A stretch of DNA of 64,000 nt from positions 3,102,714 through 3,166,713 of the forward strand of contig CP129480.1 of the NCBI GenBank assembly GCA_030583885.1, in the 5' to 3' direction. This DNA is from Anaerolineales bacterium (GTDB lineage Bacteria; Chloroflexota; Anaerolineae; Anaerolineales; Villigracilaceae). Position numbers and translations under genes: made by a program. The notes under the pieces are model-generated. The model did no database searches. It saw only the letters and a program-made list of their open reading frames with translations, and was not told the DNA's origin. How positions within the stretch are numbered: position 1 is the stretch's first letter; each line of letters begins with the position of its first letter. This document shows positions 50,610 through 59,777 of this stretch, piece by piece.

Positions 50610-50748
50610 GGCGAACGTTCTAGCCATGTTGAACTCAAGATAAAGAGTCTTCAATCCGTCGCAACCAGTCCTATCTATCACTCGTGTTGATAATGAAGCC
50701 ACCATTATTTCTCCATGAATTACTACCACGGTAGAACCTTTTCATGGC

Positions 50749-50772
50749 ACCACTGCCATAGGCAGTGGTTTT
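50749..50772 (+). terminator. second similar hairpin before the next gene
   Basis: ACCACTGCC (50749-50757) and GGCAGTGGT (50761-50769), also with an ATA loop and a short T run. It lies 24 bp before the next ATG and close to its ribosome-binding site. It is nearly a copy of the hairpin at 50586 and may be an attenuator. The 180 bp between them hold nothing clear. Confidence 0.5.
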
Positions 50773-50795
50773 GAAAGCTAATAAAAGGAGCAAAC

Positions 50796-51500
50796 ATGAA
50801 TACCTTGCAGAAATCTGGCGGTATCGCCGCCCTTTATATGGCAGCTGCCCACTCGATCGGAATCGTTATCTTTATCGTCATCTTGGATGTTCTCAGTATC
50901 AGCGACCCGGCTCAAAAGCTCGCCATGAACATCGAAAAACAGACGGTCATCTTCTCGACCAACCTGCTCATGTACGTGTTCTTTGGCTTTGCGCTGATCG
51001 TCCTGTCGCTGGCGTTGTATGACCGCTTGAAGTCCGGCGCACCGGTGCTCATGCAGGTGGCTACGGCGATCGGAATCATCTGGGCTGGCTCGCTCATTGC
51101 CAGCGGCATGGCTGCAAATGCGGGACTCGCTACTATCGTCGCGCTCTACGCCAAAGACCCGACCCAGGCCGCGTTGACCTTTCAGGCAATTGAGTCCATC
51201 ACAAACGGGCTGGGCAACGCTAATGGCGAAATCCTCGGCGGACCTTTGACGCTGTTGGTCAGCCTGGCGGCGATGCGGACAGGCGGGCTTCCCAAGGGGC
51301 TGAACATCCTTGGCGTGTTGGTCGGCGCGGTGGGCATCATCACGATCATCCCAGCGCTGAACGCTTTAGTCGCTGTGTTCGGCCTGGGTCAGATCATCTG
51401 GTTCGTCTGGCTGGGGATCGCCATGCTGCGCAGCAACCGAAGCACGGTGGCGCAAAAAACAGATGCGTTCATGTCGCGCCACAGCACAACAAACATCTAG
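50796..51500 (+). CDS. hypothetical multi-helix membrane protein
   Basis: This 234-residue protein has about six helices and starts GGIAALYMAAAHSIGIV, a pattern similar to DUF4386 proteins. It probably shares the fold of the gene at 45743 but is more diverged. AAAGGAG lies before the ATG. Confidence 0.65.
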   Translation: MNTLQKSGGIAALYMAAAHSIGIVIFIVILDVLSISDPAQKLAMNIEKQTVIFSTNLLMYVFFGFALIVLSLALYDRLKSGAPVLMQVATAIGIIWAGSLIASGMAANAGLATIVALYAKDPTQAALTFQAIESITNGLGNANGEILGGPLTLLVSLAAMRTGGLPKGLNILGVLVGAVGIITIIPALNALVAVFGLGQIIWFVWLGIAMLRSNRSTVAQKTDAFMSRHSTTNI

Positions 51501-51600
51501 ACTTCAAGTTTCAACAGCAAACAAGAGTATTGGAGAGGTTGACTCTCAACCTCTCTAATTTTGAAAAGAAAAGAACAATGGCATGAAAAGGAGAGAAAAA

Positions 51601-52263
51601 ATGAATAAAGCAAAACAATTTGGGGAAACTGTGGAAGGTTATAACATCCCCGTTTTAAACGAGCGGGAAATAAGAGCTTCGGCAGGGATACTCTATTTTT
51701 TTATGTTCCTGGCCTGGATGTTGGTTATATTTAATGAGAATTATTTTCTGATCAAGTTTGTTAACACGATCTTCCTGACAGATTTCATCATACGGGTATT
51801 GATCAGTCCCAAGTATTCTCCTTCATTAATAATCGGGAGGTTGATCGTTGGCGGTCAAACCCCCGAATATGTCGGCGCGGCCCCAAAAAAATTTGCCTGG
51901 AAGATCGGTCTGGTGCTAGCCACGATCATATTCCTGCTGTTGGTAGTAATGAATTCAACCAGCTTCATTACCGGGATCATCTGTCAAATCTGCCTGTTTT
52001 TCTTATTCTTTGAAGCTGTGTTCGGCATTTGTTTGGGATGTAAATTTTATCCAATGTTTCATAAAGAAAAAACGCAATACTGCCAGGGTGAAATTTGTGA
52101 TGTCAAGGCAAAACAAGAGATTCAGAAAACGTCGTTACTGCAAAAAGGCGTTTTGATTGGATCTTTCGCTTATGTGATAGCAGCAGCGATCTTGTTTAAC
52201 AATAGTTTTAGCGCAAAACCGACTGACTTGTGGGCTATCGTGAAATCTTTTTTTTCAATATAA
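51601..52263 (+). CDS. DUF4395-type membrane protein
   Basis: The 220-residue protein has four helices and the DUF4395 pattern (RIL-type first helix and EAVFGICLGCKFYPMF). The conserved Cys pair (C-L-G-C) may bind a metal or form a disulfide; a further CQGEIC follows. Some members of this family neighbour thiol-redox genes. The ATG at 51601 is supported by AAAAGGAG. The base composition from here to 52830 is AT-rich. Confidence 0.75.
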   Translation: MNKAKQFGETVEGYNIPVLNEREIRASAGILYFFMFLAWMLVIFNENYFLIKFVNTIFLTDFIIRVLISPKYSPSLIIGRLIVGGQTPEYVGAAPKKFAWKIGLVLATIIFLLLVVMNSTSFITGIICQICLFFLFFEAVFGICLGCKFYPMFHKEKTQYCQGEICDVKAKQEIQKTSLLQKGVLIGSFAYVIAAAILFNNSFSAKPTDLWAIVKSFFSI

Positions 52264-52308
52264 ATATTGTTAGCCCGCTTTCTTATACAAAAGTTATCAG
52301 GAGAAAAA

Positions 52309-52827
52309 ATGTTTATAGATATTGAAACAAAGCGATTGATATTAAAGTGCATTGATCAAAGTGATAGGGATTTCATTTTTGAAGAGTATCAGAATGATTT
52401 TATTACTAAGTATCAATATGATGAAGACCCTATGACGAGTATATCTCAAGCAGATGAATTAATTGATTTCTATACTATGGTTGAGCCAAGAAAGCAAAAT
52501 AGATGGGTCTTAATTGATAAAACTACAAATACAAAACTTGGAACATGTGGTTATCATTTGTGGAATCCTGACAATAAAGAAGTAGAAATTGGTTTTGAGT
52601 TAATGGAACAATACAATGGCAAGGGCTATATGCTGGAAGCTATAGAAGCGATCATTGAATTTGCAAGACATAAGATGAAGGTGGAAAGAATAAATGCGAT
52701 TGTATACATTAAAAATAAAAACTGCATAAAACTCTTGGAAAAACTAAGATTTATTAAAGTGGGTGAAGAGAAAACTGAATTTCGAGGTCAAATATATCTT
52801 CATAATATATATGCATTGAAAATATAA
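52309..52827 (+). CDS. GNAT-family N-acetyltransferase, probably acquired
   Basis: This 172-residue GNAT protein has the acetyl-CoA loop (EQYNGKGYMLEA) and resembles RimJ/RimL-like enzymes. The DNA is far richer in A and T than the neighbours and uses many Ile-ATA and Lys-AAA codons, pointing to recent horizontal transfer, perhaps from a Firmicute-type donor. The substrate cannot be told from sequence. CAGGAG before the ATG at 52309 supports the start. Confidence 0.8.
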   Translation: MFIDIETKRLILKCIDQSDRDFIFEEYQNDFITKYQYDEDPMTSISQADELIDFYTMVEPRKQNRWVLIDKTTNTKLGTCGYHLWNPDNKEVEIGFELMEQYNGKGYMLEAIEAIIEFARHKMKVERINAIVYIKNKNCIKLLEKLRFIKVGEEKTEFRGQIYLHNIYALKI

Positions 52828-52858
52828 CCTAACTTGAAAAGTAATCCTGGAGCATGAC

Positions 52859-53827
52859 ATGAAAGCAATTGTTTACACAAAATTTGGTCCGCCCGAGGTT
52901 CTTCAACTTCAGGAGATGGAAAAGCCCATTCCGAAAGTGAATGAAGTCCTGATAAAAATATTCGCGACAACCGTCGTAAAAGAAGACCCAGACATGCGGG
53001 CTTCCCCGGGATTTAATGGATTCCTGAAGCCCAGAAATCCGATCCTGGGGCAGGAATTGGCTGGGGAGATCGAAGCTATCGGCAGAGATGTGACCCGCTT
53101 CAAACCCGGCGACCAGGTATTTGGTTTCGACATGTTTGGCGCGTATGCAGAATACAAATGTATGCCTGAGAGCGGGGCGTTAGCCATCAAGCCGGTCAAT
53201 CTGAGCTACGCAGAAGCCGCCAGCGTCCCGAATGGGGCATTAACCGCGTTGCCTTTCCTGAGAGATAAAGGCAAGATCCAGAGTGGGCAGACCGTGCTGA
53301 TTTATGGCGCTTCCGGATCGGTTGGCGCTGCGGCGATACAGCTTGCCAAGTATTACGGGGCTAAGGTGACCGGGGTATGCAGTACATCGAATTTGGAATG
53401 GGTCAAATCTTTGGGAGTCGATCAGGTGATCGATTACACCCAGGAGGATTTTACCGAAAACGGCAAGACCTATGACATTATTTTTGACACGGTAGGCAAA
53501 TGTTCGGTTTCAAAGTGCAAAGACTCGTTGACGGATGAAGGCATTTTTCTGACAACAGTCCCAACGCCGATGGGGATACTGAACGCGATATTGCCTGCCA
53601 AACGCAGAGGCAAAAAAGTTGGATTTGTGGCGGCAGGATTGAGGTCCGCAAGTGAAAAGATCAAAGACCTTGTCTTCCTCATCGAGTTGATTGAGGCGGG
53701 GAAGGTCAGTCCGGTCATCGATAGGTGCTACCCATTGGAACAGATGTCCGAGGCGCACAGGTATGTGGAACAGGGACACAAAAAGGGAAACGTCGTCATT
53801 ACAGTAGAACATAATGCCAAAATCTGA
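52859..53827 (+). CDS. zinc-independent quinone-oxidoreductase-like MDR protein
   Basis: The 322-residue protein begins [19 protein letters not shown] and has the NAD(P)-binding motif [21 protein letters not shown]. Other MDR features include [10 protein letters not shown] and VIDYTQEDF. It belongs to the quinone oxidoreductase/zeta-crystallin branch of the medium-chain dehydrogenases. No zinc ligands are conserved. The substrate is unknown. AGCATG and CTGGAG precede the ATG. Confidence 0.88.
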   Translation: MKAIVYTKFGPPEVLQLQEMEKPIPKVNEVLIKIFATTVVKEDPDMRASPGFNGFLKPRNPILGQELAGEIEAIGRDVTRFKPGDQVFGFDMFGAYAEYKCMPESGALAIKPVNLSYAEAASVPNGALTALPFLRDKGKIQSGQTVLIYGASGSVGAAAIQLAKYYGAKVTGVCSTSNLEWVKSLGVDQVIDYTQEDFTENGKTYDIIFDTVGKCSVSKCKDSLTDEGIFLTTVPTPMGILNAILPAKRRGKKVGFVAAGLRSASEKIKDLVFLIELIEAGKVSPVIDRCYPLEQMSEAHRYVEQGHKKGNVVITVEHNAKI

Positions 53828-53858
53828 CAAGTGTACGCTGTTGACAAGGAGAAAAAAA

Positions 53859-54026
53859 ATGAACATCAAGAAACTGGTCGTTGAATTTGGAACCGTCTTC
53901 GCAGTGACCCTCGTCACCGTCGCGCTCGTGACGTTTCTATGGAACTTCATCGGGCATGGAGAAAGCGCCGTGGACTGGGAAATCAGTTTCCGTTTTGCGA
54001 CGATTTTCGGCGTGATCCTGACATAG
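53859..54026 (+). CDS. short membrane protein
   Basis: A 55-residue protein with one clear helix (VFAVTLVTVALVTFLW) and a short acidic segment before a second hydrophobic end. ACAAGGAG precedes the ATG. The reading stops soon after FGVILT, so the family may be longer elsewhere. No function is known. Confidence 0.55.
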   Translation: MNIKKLVVEFGTVFAVTLVTVALVTFLWNFIGHGESAVDWEISFRFATIFGVILT

Positions 54027-54094
54027 GTAAAGTCGCGAGAGACCAAAGAAAAATAGAGTTTTCAAAAATCAAGGACAACAGAAAGAAGGAAAAA

Positions 54095-54658
54095 ATGAAA
54101 AGGATCATTATATTCACAATCATTTTGATGGCGCTGACAGCCTGCGCGTCGCCCCAGACTCAGGCGGGGTTGCCAAATCCCGCCTCGGTCTATTGTGAGC
54201 AGAACGGGAACAAACTCGAAATTCGCACCGCGCCCGATGGCAGTCAAAGCGGAGTATGCATCTTTCCCGATGGAAGCGTCTGTGACGAGTGGGCTTATTA
54301 CCGCGGAGAGTGTGGTCCCGCTGTCGCTGAGGCAACCGTAGACGCCAGTGGAGGCGATGCAGGAGGAACCAACCCGGGCAGTTCCATGCCGCCCGGCGCA
54401 ACGGAAGAGATCGTAGACTGGTGGGGCGTCATCAAGAGTACAGAGCCCGGCGCGCAGTATGATGATTACTTCGAGCGGCAGGACTTGGGACAGATCATCT
54501 ACTTTGGTATCGATTCAATGGACCCGGCGGTAAAGTCCCAGATCGAGGCGTTGCGTGACAGCGGCAAGGTTGTCCATATTTATGGAACATTAGTGAGCAA
54601 CGTGCCTGACTACAACAGCTCGCAGATTCTCGTAGATCGCATCGAGGTTGAAGAGTGA
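54095..54658 (+). CDS. DUF333-type lipoprotein
   Basis: This 187-residue lipoprotein (lipobox ALTAC) has a DUF333 module (NPASVYCEQNG, IRTAPDGSQSGVCIF, SVCDEWAYYRGEC), found in putative hemolysin-like or YoaF proteins, and a C-terminal beta domain (about 105-187). The cysteines probably form disulfides outside the cell. The ATG at 54095 follows AGAAGGA. Much of the upstream open frame is ignored because it overlaps the preceding gene. Confidence 0.75.
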   Translation: MKRIIIFTIILMALTACASPQTQAGLPNPASVYCEQNGNKLEIRTAPDGSQSGVCIFPDGSVCDEWAYYRGECGPAVAEATVDASGGDAGGTNPGSSMPPGATEEIVDWWGVIKSTEPGAQYDDYFERQDLGQIIYFGIDSMDPAVKSQIEALRDSGKVVHIYGTLVSNVPDYNSSQILVDRIEVEE

Positions 54659-54704
54659 TTATCGAACGTGAACCGTTTGATGTTTGCCAACAGGAATGGA
54701 TACG

Positions 54705-55124
54705 ATGACAAATTCGCTCGTTAAGATTTTGGTAATGATTGGCAGCAGCGCTTCCATTGGCTTTGGGGTATGGCACTTTTTCGTACCCCAAGCCTGGAAG
54801 TGGTATTCCTACATCGCCAGCGGTGCGACAGAATTGGTAGCCGCTGTCCGGGCGATCAACGCATTCTTTTCCCTATCCCTGGTATTGTTTGGCGTTGTGA
54901 ACATCCTATTGGTTTATGGAGACAAGTCAAACAGGTATTCGATCATCGTGGTGCTCGCCGCAACCTGTGTTTTGTGGATCACCAGGGTGGCATTCCAGGT
55001 GATCTACCCGCAAGGTTCGCTGTACCCGGGTCTCCAATACGGGATGTTGTCAGCCTTTGTGATCGTTACTCTGTGTTACCTGATCTCTTTACTGAGCGTC
55101 TTGTTCCAAAAATTCCCTGTGTAG
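54705..55124 (+). CDS. hypothetical four-helix membrane protein
   Basis: The 139-residue protein has four helices (about 5-25, 40-62, 72-92 and 110-132). No family is recognised. An earlier ATG at 54696 is possible, but 54705 has the better ribosome-binding spacing. It follows the DUF333 lipoprotein. Confidence 0.6.
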   Translation: MTNSLVKILVMIGSSASIGFGVWHFFVPQAWKWYSYIASGATELVAAVRAINAFFSLSLVLFGVVNILLVYGDKSNRYSIIVVLAATCVLWITRVAFQVIYPQGSLYPGLQYGMLSAFVIVTLCYLISLLSVLFQKFPV

Positions 55125-55186
55125 TCATTGTTGTCCCAGGCAGAATAAGCCACGGCATGGTCAAGGAAACGCGAGAGGAATTTCAC

Positions 55187-55858
55187 ATGGAAAACAAAAT
55201 GTTGTTCATAGGCGCGCTGGGAGCATTCTTTTTAGCGACCGCCGCCACCCTGGTATCGGACATGCACGGGATTGGGGATTGGTTCATCTCTTCCCTCCAG
55301 TCCAGAAAGTACGCTTTGAACCCGGCGCCCATCTACGCTGCGCCGTACACGATCGCGGGTTATTTCGGCGAACCTTTTTTGATCCTCTCCATCGCCATGC
55401 TTACTGTGGGTCTCTATGGAAGCTGGCTGAAATACCACAAGTCCATTGCGCTGATTGCCATGCTCATCGGCATCCTGTACATATTGGAAAGAGTATTTTG
55501 GAGTTACGTCACCATCAATTTCGCCAACAGCATCCAGATTCATCCGACGATCCATGATTACACCGCGCTGACGCAGGCGGGTTTCTTGAAAGGACTCGGC
55601 GCCCTCTTTGGCGGGCTGATCGGCGGCTTCGGATTCTCCACCGCCCTGACAATACTTTTCGTCAGCATCCGAAGTCCTTATGGCATTGCAGGCGGATTGA
55701 TCGTTATTGCCGCGATGTTGATCGGCATGCCTGCAAAAATATATTTCATGAATCATGTTTCTTCCGCAGTGTTGACCATCTTCATCATTAGCATGGTCAT
55801 CAAGAACTTCGGCATTGTGCTTATGGGAGTGGGGTTATTGATGGAGTCTTTGCAGTGA
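55187..55858 (+). CDS. hypothetical six-helix membrane protein
   Basis: The 223-residue protein starts MENKMLFIGALGAFF with about six helices. No family is recognised. The ATG at 55187 has GAGAGGAA about ten bases upstream. It ends the second module; the next gene is the Flp pilin operon about 200 bp on. Confidence 0.65.
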   Translation: MENKMLFIGALGAFFLATAATLVSDMHGIGDWFISSLQSRKYALNPAPIYAAPYTIAGYFGEPFLILSIAMLTVGLYGSWLKYHKSIALIAMLIGILYILERVFWSYVTINFANSIQIHPTIHDYTALTQAGFLKGLGALFGGLIGGFGFSTALTILFVSIRSPYGIAGGLIVIAAMLIGMPAKIYFMNHVSSAVLTIFIISMVIKNFGIVLMGVGLLMESLQ

Positions 55859-56020
55859 AAGAGGCAGGTCTATAGGTCTGCTATCCCCATAATAGACATA
55901 TCAGAATACGATTCGTTGAATTAATGCACTTTCCAACATGAATGTAGGTTGTTGAATAGTTGATCCTGGGGATATGAAACGACACCGCTCCCATACCCCT
56001 TCCCGTGACTCCTTATCATG

Positions 56021-56051
56021 TCGGCTGATAGTTGAACTATCAGCCGATTTT
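56021..56051 (+). terminator. hairpin in the leader of the pilin operon
   Basis: TCGGCTGATAG (56021-56031) and CTATCAGCCGA (56037-56047) form an 11-bp stem with a 5-base loop, then TTTTC. It lies 20 bases before the AAAAGGAG of the Flp pilin. It is either the terminator of the previous transcript or an attenuator, as before the RHH gene at 34603. Confidence 0.6.
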
Positions 56052-56072
56052 CATTTCAAAAAGGAGATACAC

Positions 56073-56252
56073 ATGTTCAATTTGTACAAACGCTTCATCC
56101 GCGAAGAGGATGGTCAGGACTTTGCCGAATACGCCCTGATTCTGGGTGCCATCGGCGTGGTTGCCATCGCTGTGATCGCCCGCTATCGCAATGAACTGAT
56201 CGCCGCCTTCGAAGCCGGTATCGAAGCTCTGCGCATGGCGCGAGGCGGATAG
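56073..56252 (+). CDS. Flp/Fap-type pilin
   Basis: The 59-residue prepilin has an N-terminal basic leader and the conserved segment EDGQDFAEYALILGAIGV. The G-Q cleavage site and the hydrophobic stretch after the +5 Glu are typical of Flp pilins of Tad systems. AAAAGGAG precedes the ATG. It is the first gene of a six-gene operon. Confidence 0.9.
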   Translation: MFNLYKRFIREEDGQDFAEYALILGAIGVVAIAVIARYRNELIAAFEAGIEALRMARGG

Positions 56253-56254
56253 AG

Positions 56255-56647
56255 ATGTTCCGCTGGAAGGAAAAGGGGCAGACGATGGCAGAGTTCGCCC
56301 TGGTCATGCCGATTCTAATTCTGCTTATGTTCGGCATGACCTTCGCCGCGTTCTATGCCTTCCGATCCGCTGCCACGGACTGGGGCGTGTTCATCACGGG
56401 CGTTGCTTCAGGTTCATACAACACACCCGCCACCGAACACGCCCGTGACAATGTTTTATGGCCCGACCTGGCAGATCGCATAAATGCCGGTCAGACCGGC
56501 CCACGTCAGGTACGTTCGCTGATCAGCGTGGAGGACTCACGTAATTGGATCTTTGGCATCCAACTGATCGAAGCTCAACGCGCAGAGACCAACTTTCGCC
56601 TGTGGCGTTTCTATCCCGGTCCGCCCCCTTCGGGAGGGTTCGAATGA
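56255..56647 (+). CDS. TadE-like pseudopilin, first copy
   Basis: The 130-residue protein starts with EKGQTMAEFALVMPILILL, the TadE/TadG hydrophobic pattern of minor pilins. The stop overlaps the next start as ATGA. Exported beta-rich C-terminal part. Confidence 0.8.
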   Translation: MFRWKEKGQTMAEFALVMPILILLMFGMTFAAFYAFRSAATDWGVFITGVASGSYNTPATEHARDNVLWPDLADRINAGQTGPRQVRSLISVEDSRNWIFGIQLIEAQRAETNFRLWRFYPGPPPSGGFE

Positions 56648-57072
56648 AAGCACGTCATCGAATAGGCGAACGCGGACAAGCTCTGGCAGAGACCGCCTTG
56701 TTCGCCATGTTGGCAGTCATCATGGCATTTGGTCTGCTGGCTTGGATACCCACACATCGAGCCCGCACCGCAGCGACCGCCGCTGCCTATGCCTGCTCAC
56801 AGTTCCTGTCGCAATCGCCTGATCCGGCACGCGCCCGAAACAATGCGGTGAATGTCGCCTGGCAAACCCTGAATGCGGACTGGTCCGCCACGGCGGGTGT
56901 GCAATATCGGGTGCAGGTCTCGCCGCCCGGTGGACCGGGAGAGCCAGGTCAGTGTCTGGTCTCGTTTCAAGCGCCAACCTTATTCGATGGTTTGTTTGGT
57001 TTGAGTCAAAGCGGATGGAACAGCGAGTGGTTCATCTCGCGCTCGGAGACCTGGAAGGCAAAGTGGCGATGA
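56644..57072 (+). CDS. TadE-like pseudopilin, second copy
   Basis: A 142-residue relative of the previous gene with ERGQALAETALFAMLAVIM at its start and two cysteines in the exported part. Coupled on both sides by 4-bp overlaps (ATGA), so the pseudopilins are made together. Confidence 0.75.
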   Translation: MKARHRIGERGQALAETALFAMLAVIMAFGLLAWIPTHRARTAATAAAYACSQFLSQSPDPARARNNAVNVAWQTLNADWSATAGVQYRVQVSPPGGPGEPGQCLVSFQAPTLFDGLFGLSQSGWNSEWFISRSETWKAKWR

Positions 57073-57485
57073 AGATCAAACTTAACGAGCGCGGACAATC
57101 TGTTGCCTTGTTCGCCATCCTGATGCCCATCATGTCGCTCTTTCTTTTGGGCATCCTCGATTACATGGTGACCAACGCGCGCGTAATGGAGACCGTGGCA
57201 GCCGCAGACCTTGCTGCTCATGCCGGCGCACAGGAGATCACAGTCTTGCCGGATGGGACCATCACCGCCACTACTGCTGGCAACGGGATCGCCGCTACTT
57301 ACTTCAATTCACAGCGACCGGGGTCCGCGCACCTTACCTCGGTCTCCTGTGGACGACATCAAGGGCGCCCTGCCTGTTATGTCACTGCTCAAGTTCAATC
57401 GGCGGGGTACTTGTTCCCCGCCCGCTGGGTGACCGTGCGCGCCATTGGATATCTGGCGCATGGCGTGACCCGCGAAGATCAATAA
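57069..57485 (+). CDS. TadG/TadE-like pseudopilin, third copy
   Basis: The 138-residue protein starts ERGQSVALFAILMPIMSLFLLG and includes two cysteines (VSCGRHQG and PACYV). It has the Tad_N/TadG-type N-terminal helix and probably sits at the base or tip of the pilus. Confidence 0.75.
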   Translation: MKIKLNERGQSVALFAILMPIMSLFLLGILDYMVTNARVMETVAAADLAAHAGAQEITVLPDGTITATTAGNGIAATYFNSQRPGSAHLTSVSCGRHQGRPACYVTAQVQSAGYLFPARWVTVRAIGYLAHGVTREDQ

Positions 57486-57500
57486 TTTTTTTGGAGAAGA

Positions 57501-58517
57501 ATGAAATCCCTTTGGAAAACAATCCTGGATGGATTGACCTATAAAGACCTTGCCGGGAAACGGCAACCCCGCATTTACACCGTTGTCACCGGGCTGATCC
57601 TGCTCCTGCTTTTAATGGCTGGAGGGATGGCAGGATTGAATCGATATCTGTTGATGAGCCGTGTACAAGCAACTCCGGAAGCAGTCACCCTCCCAACACA
57701 GACGATGGAGCCAGTGGCAACGGAAACCATTGTGACCGGCCCATCGGGAGCTGTGGATTCGTTTGGCTGTCCAACGGATTCGTCGGAGTGGTCCTTCACA
57801 CCGACCATGATCAGCGAGAATTACCAAATCATCCAGCCGGCTTGTGTATATCAAGGCTTGGAGAAAACCATTGCATGGGCACTGGCAATCCGTGAAGGAT
57901 ATAGTCGCGCTGAAGCCACAGAACTACTTGGGTTTAGCGAAATGCCCATGCGACAGATGGAAACCGTCACCCTTCCCAAGGATGCAAATGATCTTGTGGA
58001 TGTGCCAGTCAGTTTCATCCCACCCAATCCCGATTTCAAGGAATGGCGTCTGAATGCCAATGGCAAAGCGGCGGTAGCATATGGACTACGCGGCTGTTTC
58101 GAGACATCCTCTGTGAAAGGCAATCGTGTGGAGATTTGGGGCGGTGAATATCCGGTAATCTGTCTGGTGGTGGAGGATGCCGAGAATACTCACATCCTCT
58201 ATGCAGTGAATAATCACATCTACACTGCGCCCGCCACACCCATGCGCTCCTTCCTGCTCTTTGGGTATTTGGGTGATGGACAGTGGGTTTGGTTGGGAAC
58301 ACAGACGGAACCCAAGTTGGAGATCACTAATGCAAAGGAAAATGCCAGCGACCGTCTAACCGTGGCGACCTTATACGACTCCCAGCCTTGGGATGCCAAG
58401 TGGCTGAGTAACACTTATCATCTTGACATGCAAACGCTGCCGGAAAACTGGCAGTCTCTCACGGATGAAAACGAGAAGCAGTATATCCTCTCCGTGTTAT
58501 CGGGAGCCGCGCCATGA
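57501..58517 (+). CDS. membrane-anchored protein of the pilin operon
   Basis: This 338-residue protein has one N-terminal helix (about 28-48) and a long exterior region with several Cys-containing segments (FGCPTDSSEW, GCFETS). No domain is recognised. It overlaps the next gene by ATGA and follows the pseudopilins by 15 bp. Its operon position suggests a Tad pilus accessory or adhesin. Confidence 0.65.
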   Translation: MKSLWKTILDGLTYKDLAGKRQPRIYTVVTGLILLLLLMAGGMAGLNRYLLMSRVQATPEAVTLPTQTMEPVATETIVTGPSGAVDSFGCPTDSSEWSFTPTMISENYQIIQPACVYQGLEKTIAWALAIREGYSRAEATELLGFSEMPMRQMETVTLPKDANDLVDVPVSFIPPNPDFKEWRLNANGKAAVAYGLRGCFETSSVKGNRVEIWGGEYPVICLVVEDAENTHILYAVNNHIYTAPATPMRSFLLFGYLGDGQWVWLGTQTEPKLEITNAKENASDRLTVATLYDSQPWDAKWLSNTYHLDMQTLPENWQSLTDENEKQYILSVLSGAAP

Positions 58518-59716
58518 AACGCGCCAGTCTATTTCTTCTGCTGATCGTCCTGATCTCCGTTCAACCTTTATCCGTCCTGGCACAGTCTGCCCCATCCTGT
58601 TCCTTTCAACCGGATGGAAGCATCATTTGCACAACAGGTGGAGGAAATGAAGGAGGCGGAGAGGAAGGCGGTGGAAATAACAATAACAACAATGGCGGTG
58701 GCGCTTGCACACCCGGCAATCATCTGGCATTCCAGGTCGTTGAATATTATTCGGAAAGCAGTTCCTGCAAGGTGTTTCCCATCCGGGTGGATAACTGCAC
58801 CGGGCAGGTCCTGCATATCATCGAGCAGCCGGCAGTCATGCCTTGTGAACTGCCCAATACCACGCCGCCTCAACATCCCTGTACATCGTTCTCTGTGACG
58901 GCTGGCGGTATTACCTGTGCCAACAGCGGCTGGAACGTAAGTGCGCGTGTTACGTTTCCCGAGATCTATCTGGATGTGCGCCCCTATCCTGCGACTCTTG
59001 TTCGCTGGCCTACCGTTGTCCGCAATGGCGGTATGCCTGAATCCTCCGGATCAGGTGGCGTGAACTACATTCCCAATGGCGGCGGATCGCCCAGTCATCC
59101 ACAGGTGGGCGACTGGCAAAATCTACGCCTGATCCTGACCTTGCGACCTGCTGGTCCCATGTTTGTGACTCTGCCTCTGATTGGAGACCTGATGTTATCC
59201 AATGGCGCAAGCCAAACCATTCAATGGGAAGTACCATCCCATCCGGCTGTCGGAGCGACCACCCTCGCAGGCAGTGTCAGTGGACTGGATGAACTCCCCG
59301 GAGACATGCCCCTGTTCGTCGGAAACGGACGCGCTCCGTACAAGTTGTTCTGGGAGTTGCGTTATCAGGAGTATGAAGCCATCGAGGGCTGTCTTGCCGG
59401 TCCGAATGGCAACGGAAATTACAACTGCGGGGGCGGAACCGGACATCGTGGCATCACTGGTTATGAATGGAAAACCCAGTCCAGCGGAGGCGAGATTCCC
59501 CCGTCAGCAGTGGCAAATCTACCTGCCGCGAGAATGGCGGATATCAACAATGATGGCACGCCGGACGCATACTGGGATACCAACCTAACCCTGCGGCGCA
59601 TGGATGATGCCGGCAGTATCAGCAGCCCACAATACCAGCGCTCCTGGAATTGGGGCGGAATCATCTATTGGGCAGTGCGTGAAGGGCAGGGACAGATTGG
59701 CTGGCCGGGGCAATAA
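58514..59716 (+). CDS. secreted protein with Gly/Asn-rich linker
   Basis: The 400-residue protein has a signal peptide and a low-complexity Gly/Glu/Asn linker (GGNEGGGEEGGGN, then NNNN) near residues 40-65. A beta-rich domain follows, with many cysteines (CSFQPDG, CTPGNH, CKVF). A C-terminal part includes ADINNDGTPDAYWDT, a calcium-loop-like dockerin or EF-hand motif. It may be a surface adhesin of the pilus. No enzymatic motif is seen. Confidence 0.65.
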   Translation: MKRASLFLLLIVLISVQPLSVLAQSAPSCSFQPDGSIICTTGGGNEGGGEEGGGNNNNNNGGGACTPGNHLAFQVVEYYSESSSCKVFPIRVDNCTGQVLHIIEQPAVMPCELPNTTPPQHPCTSFSVTAGGITCANSGWNVSARVTFPEIYLDVRPYPATLVRWPTVVRNGGMPESSGSGGVNYIPNGGGSPSHPQVGDWQNLRLILTLRPAGPMFVTLPLIGDLMLSNGASQTIQWEVPSHPAVGATTLAGSVSGLDELPGDMPLFVGNGRAPYKLFWELRYQEYEAIEGCLAGPNGNGNYNCGGGTGHRGITGYEWKTQSSGGEIPPSAVANLPAARMADINNDGTPDAYWDTNLTLRRMDDAGSISSPQYQRSWNWGGIIYWAVREGQGQIGWPGQ

Positions 59717-59738
59717 ATTCCTCCGAAACCTTATTACA

Positions 59739-59777
59739 ACAGAAAGGTATGCATTCCTTACATGCATACCTTTCTGT
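59739..59777. terminator. bidirectional terminator hairpin between convergent genes
   Basis: A 16-bp perfect stem, ACAGAAAGGTATGCAT (59739-59754) and its complement (59762-59777), with a 7-base loop. It ends the pilin operon and coincides with the stop of the minus-strand glycosyltransferase gene. Confidence 0.7.

Noticed and set aside
50594..50765. Extra copies of the ATAGGC operator half-site
   Set aside because: ATAGGC here is part of two terminator hairpins with an ATA loop. There is no second half-site or matching -10.
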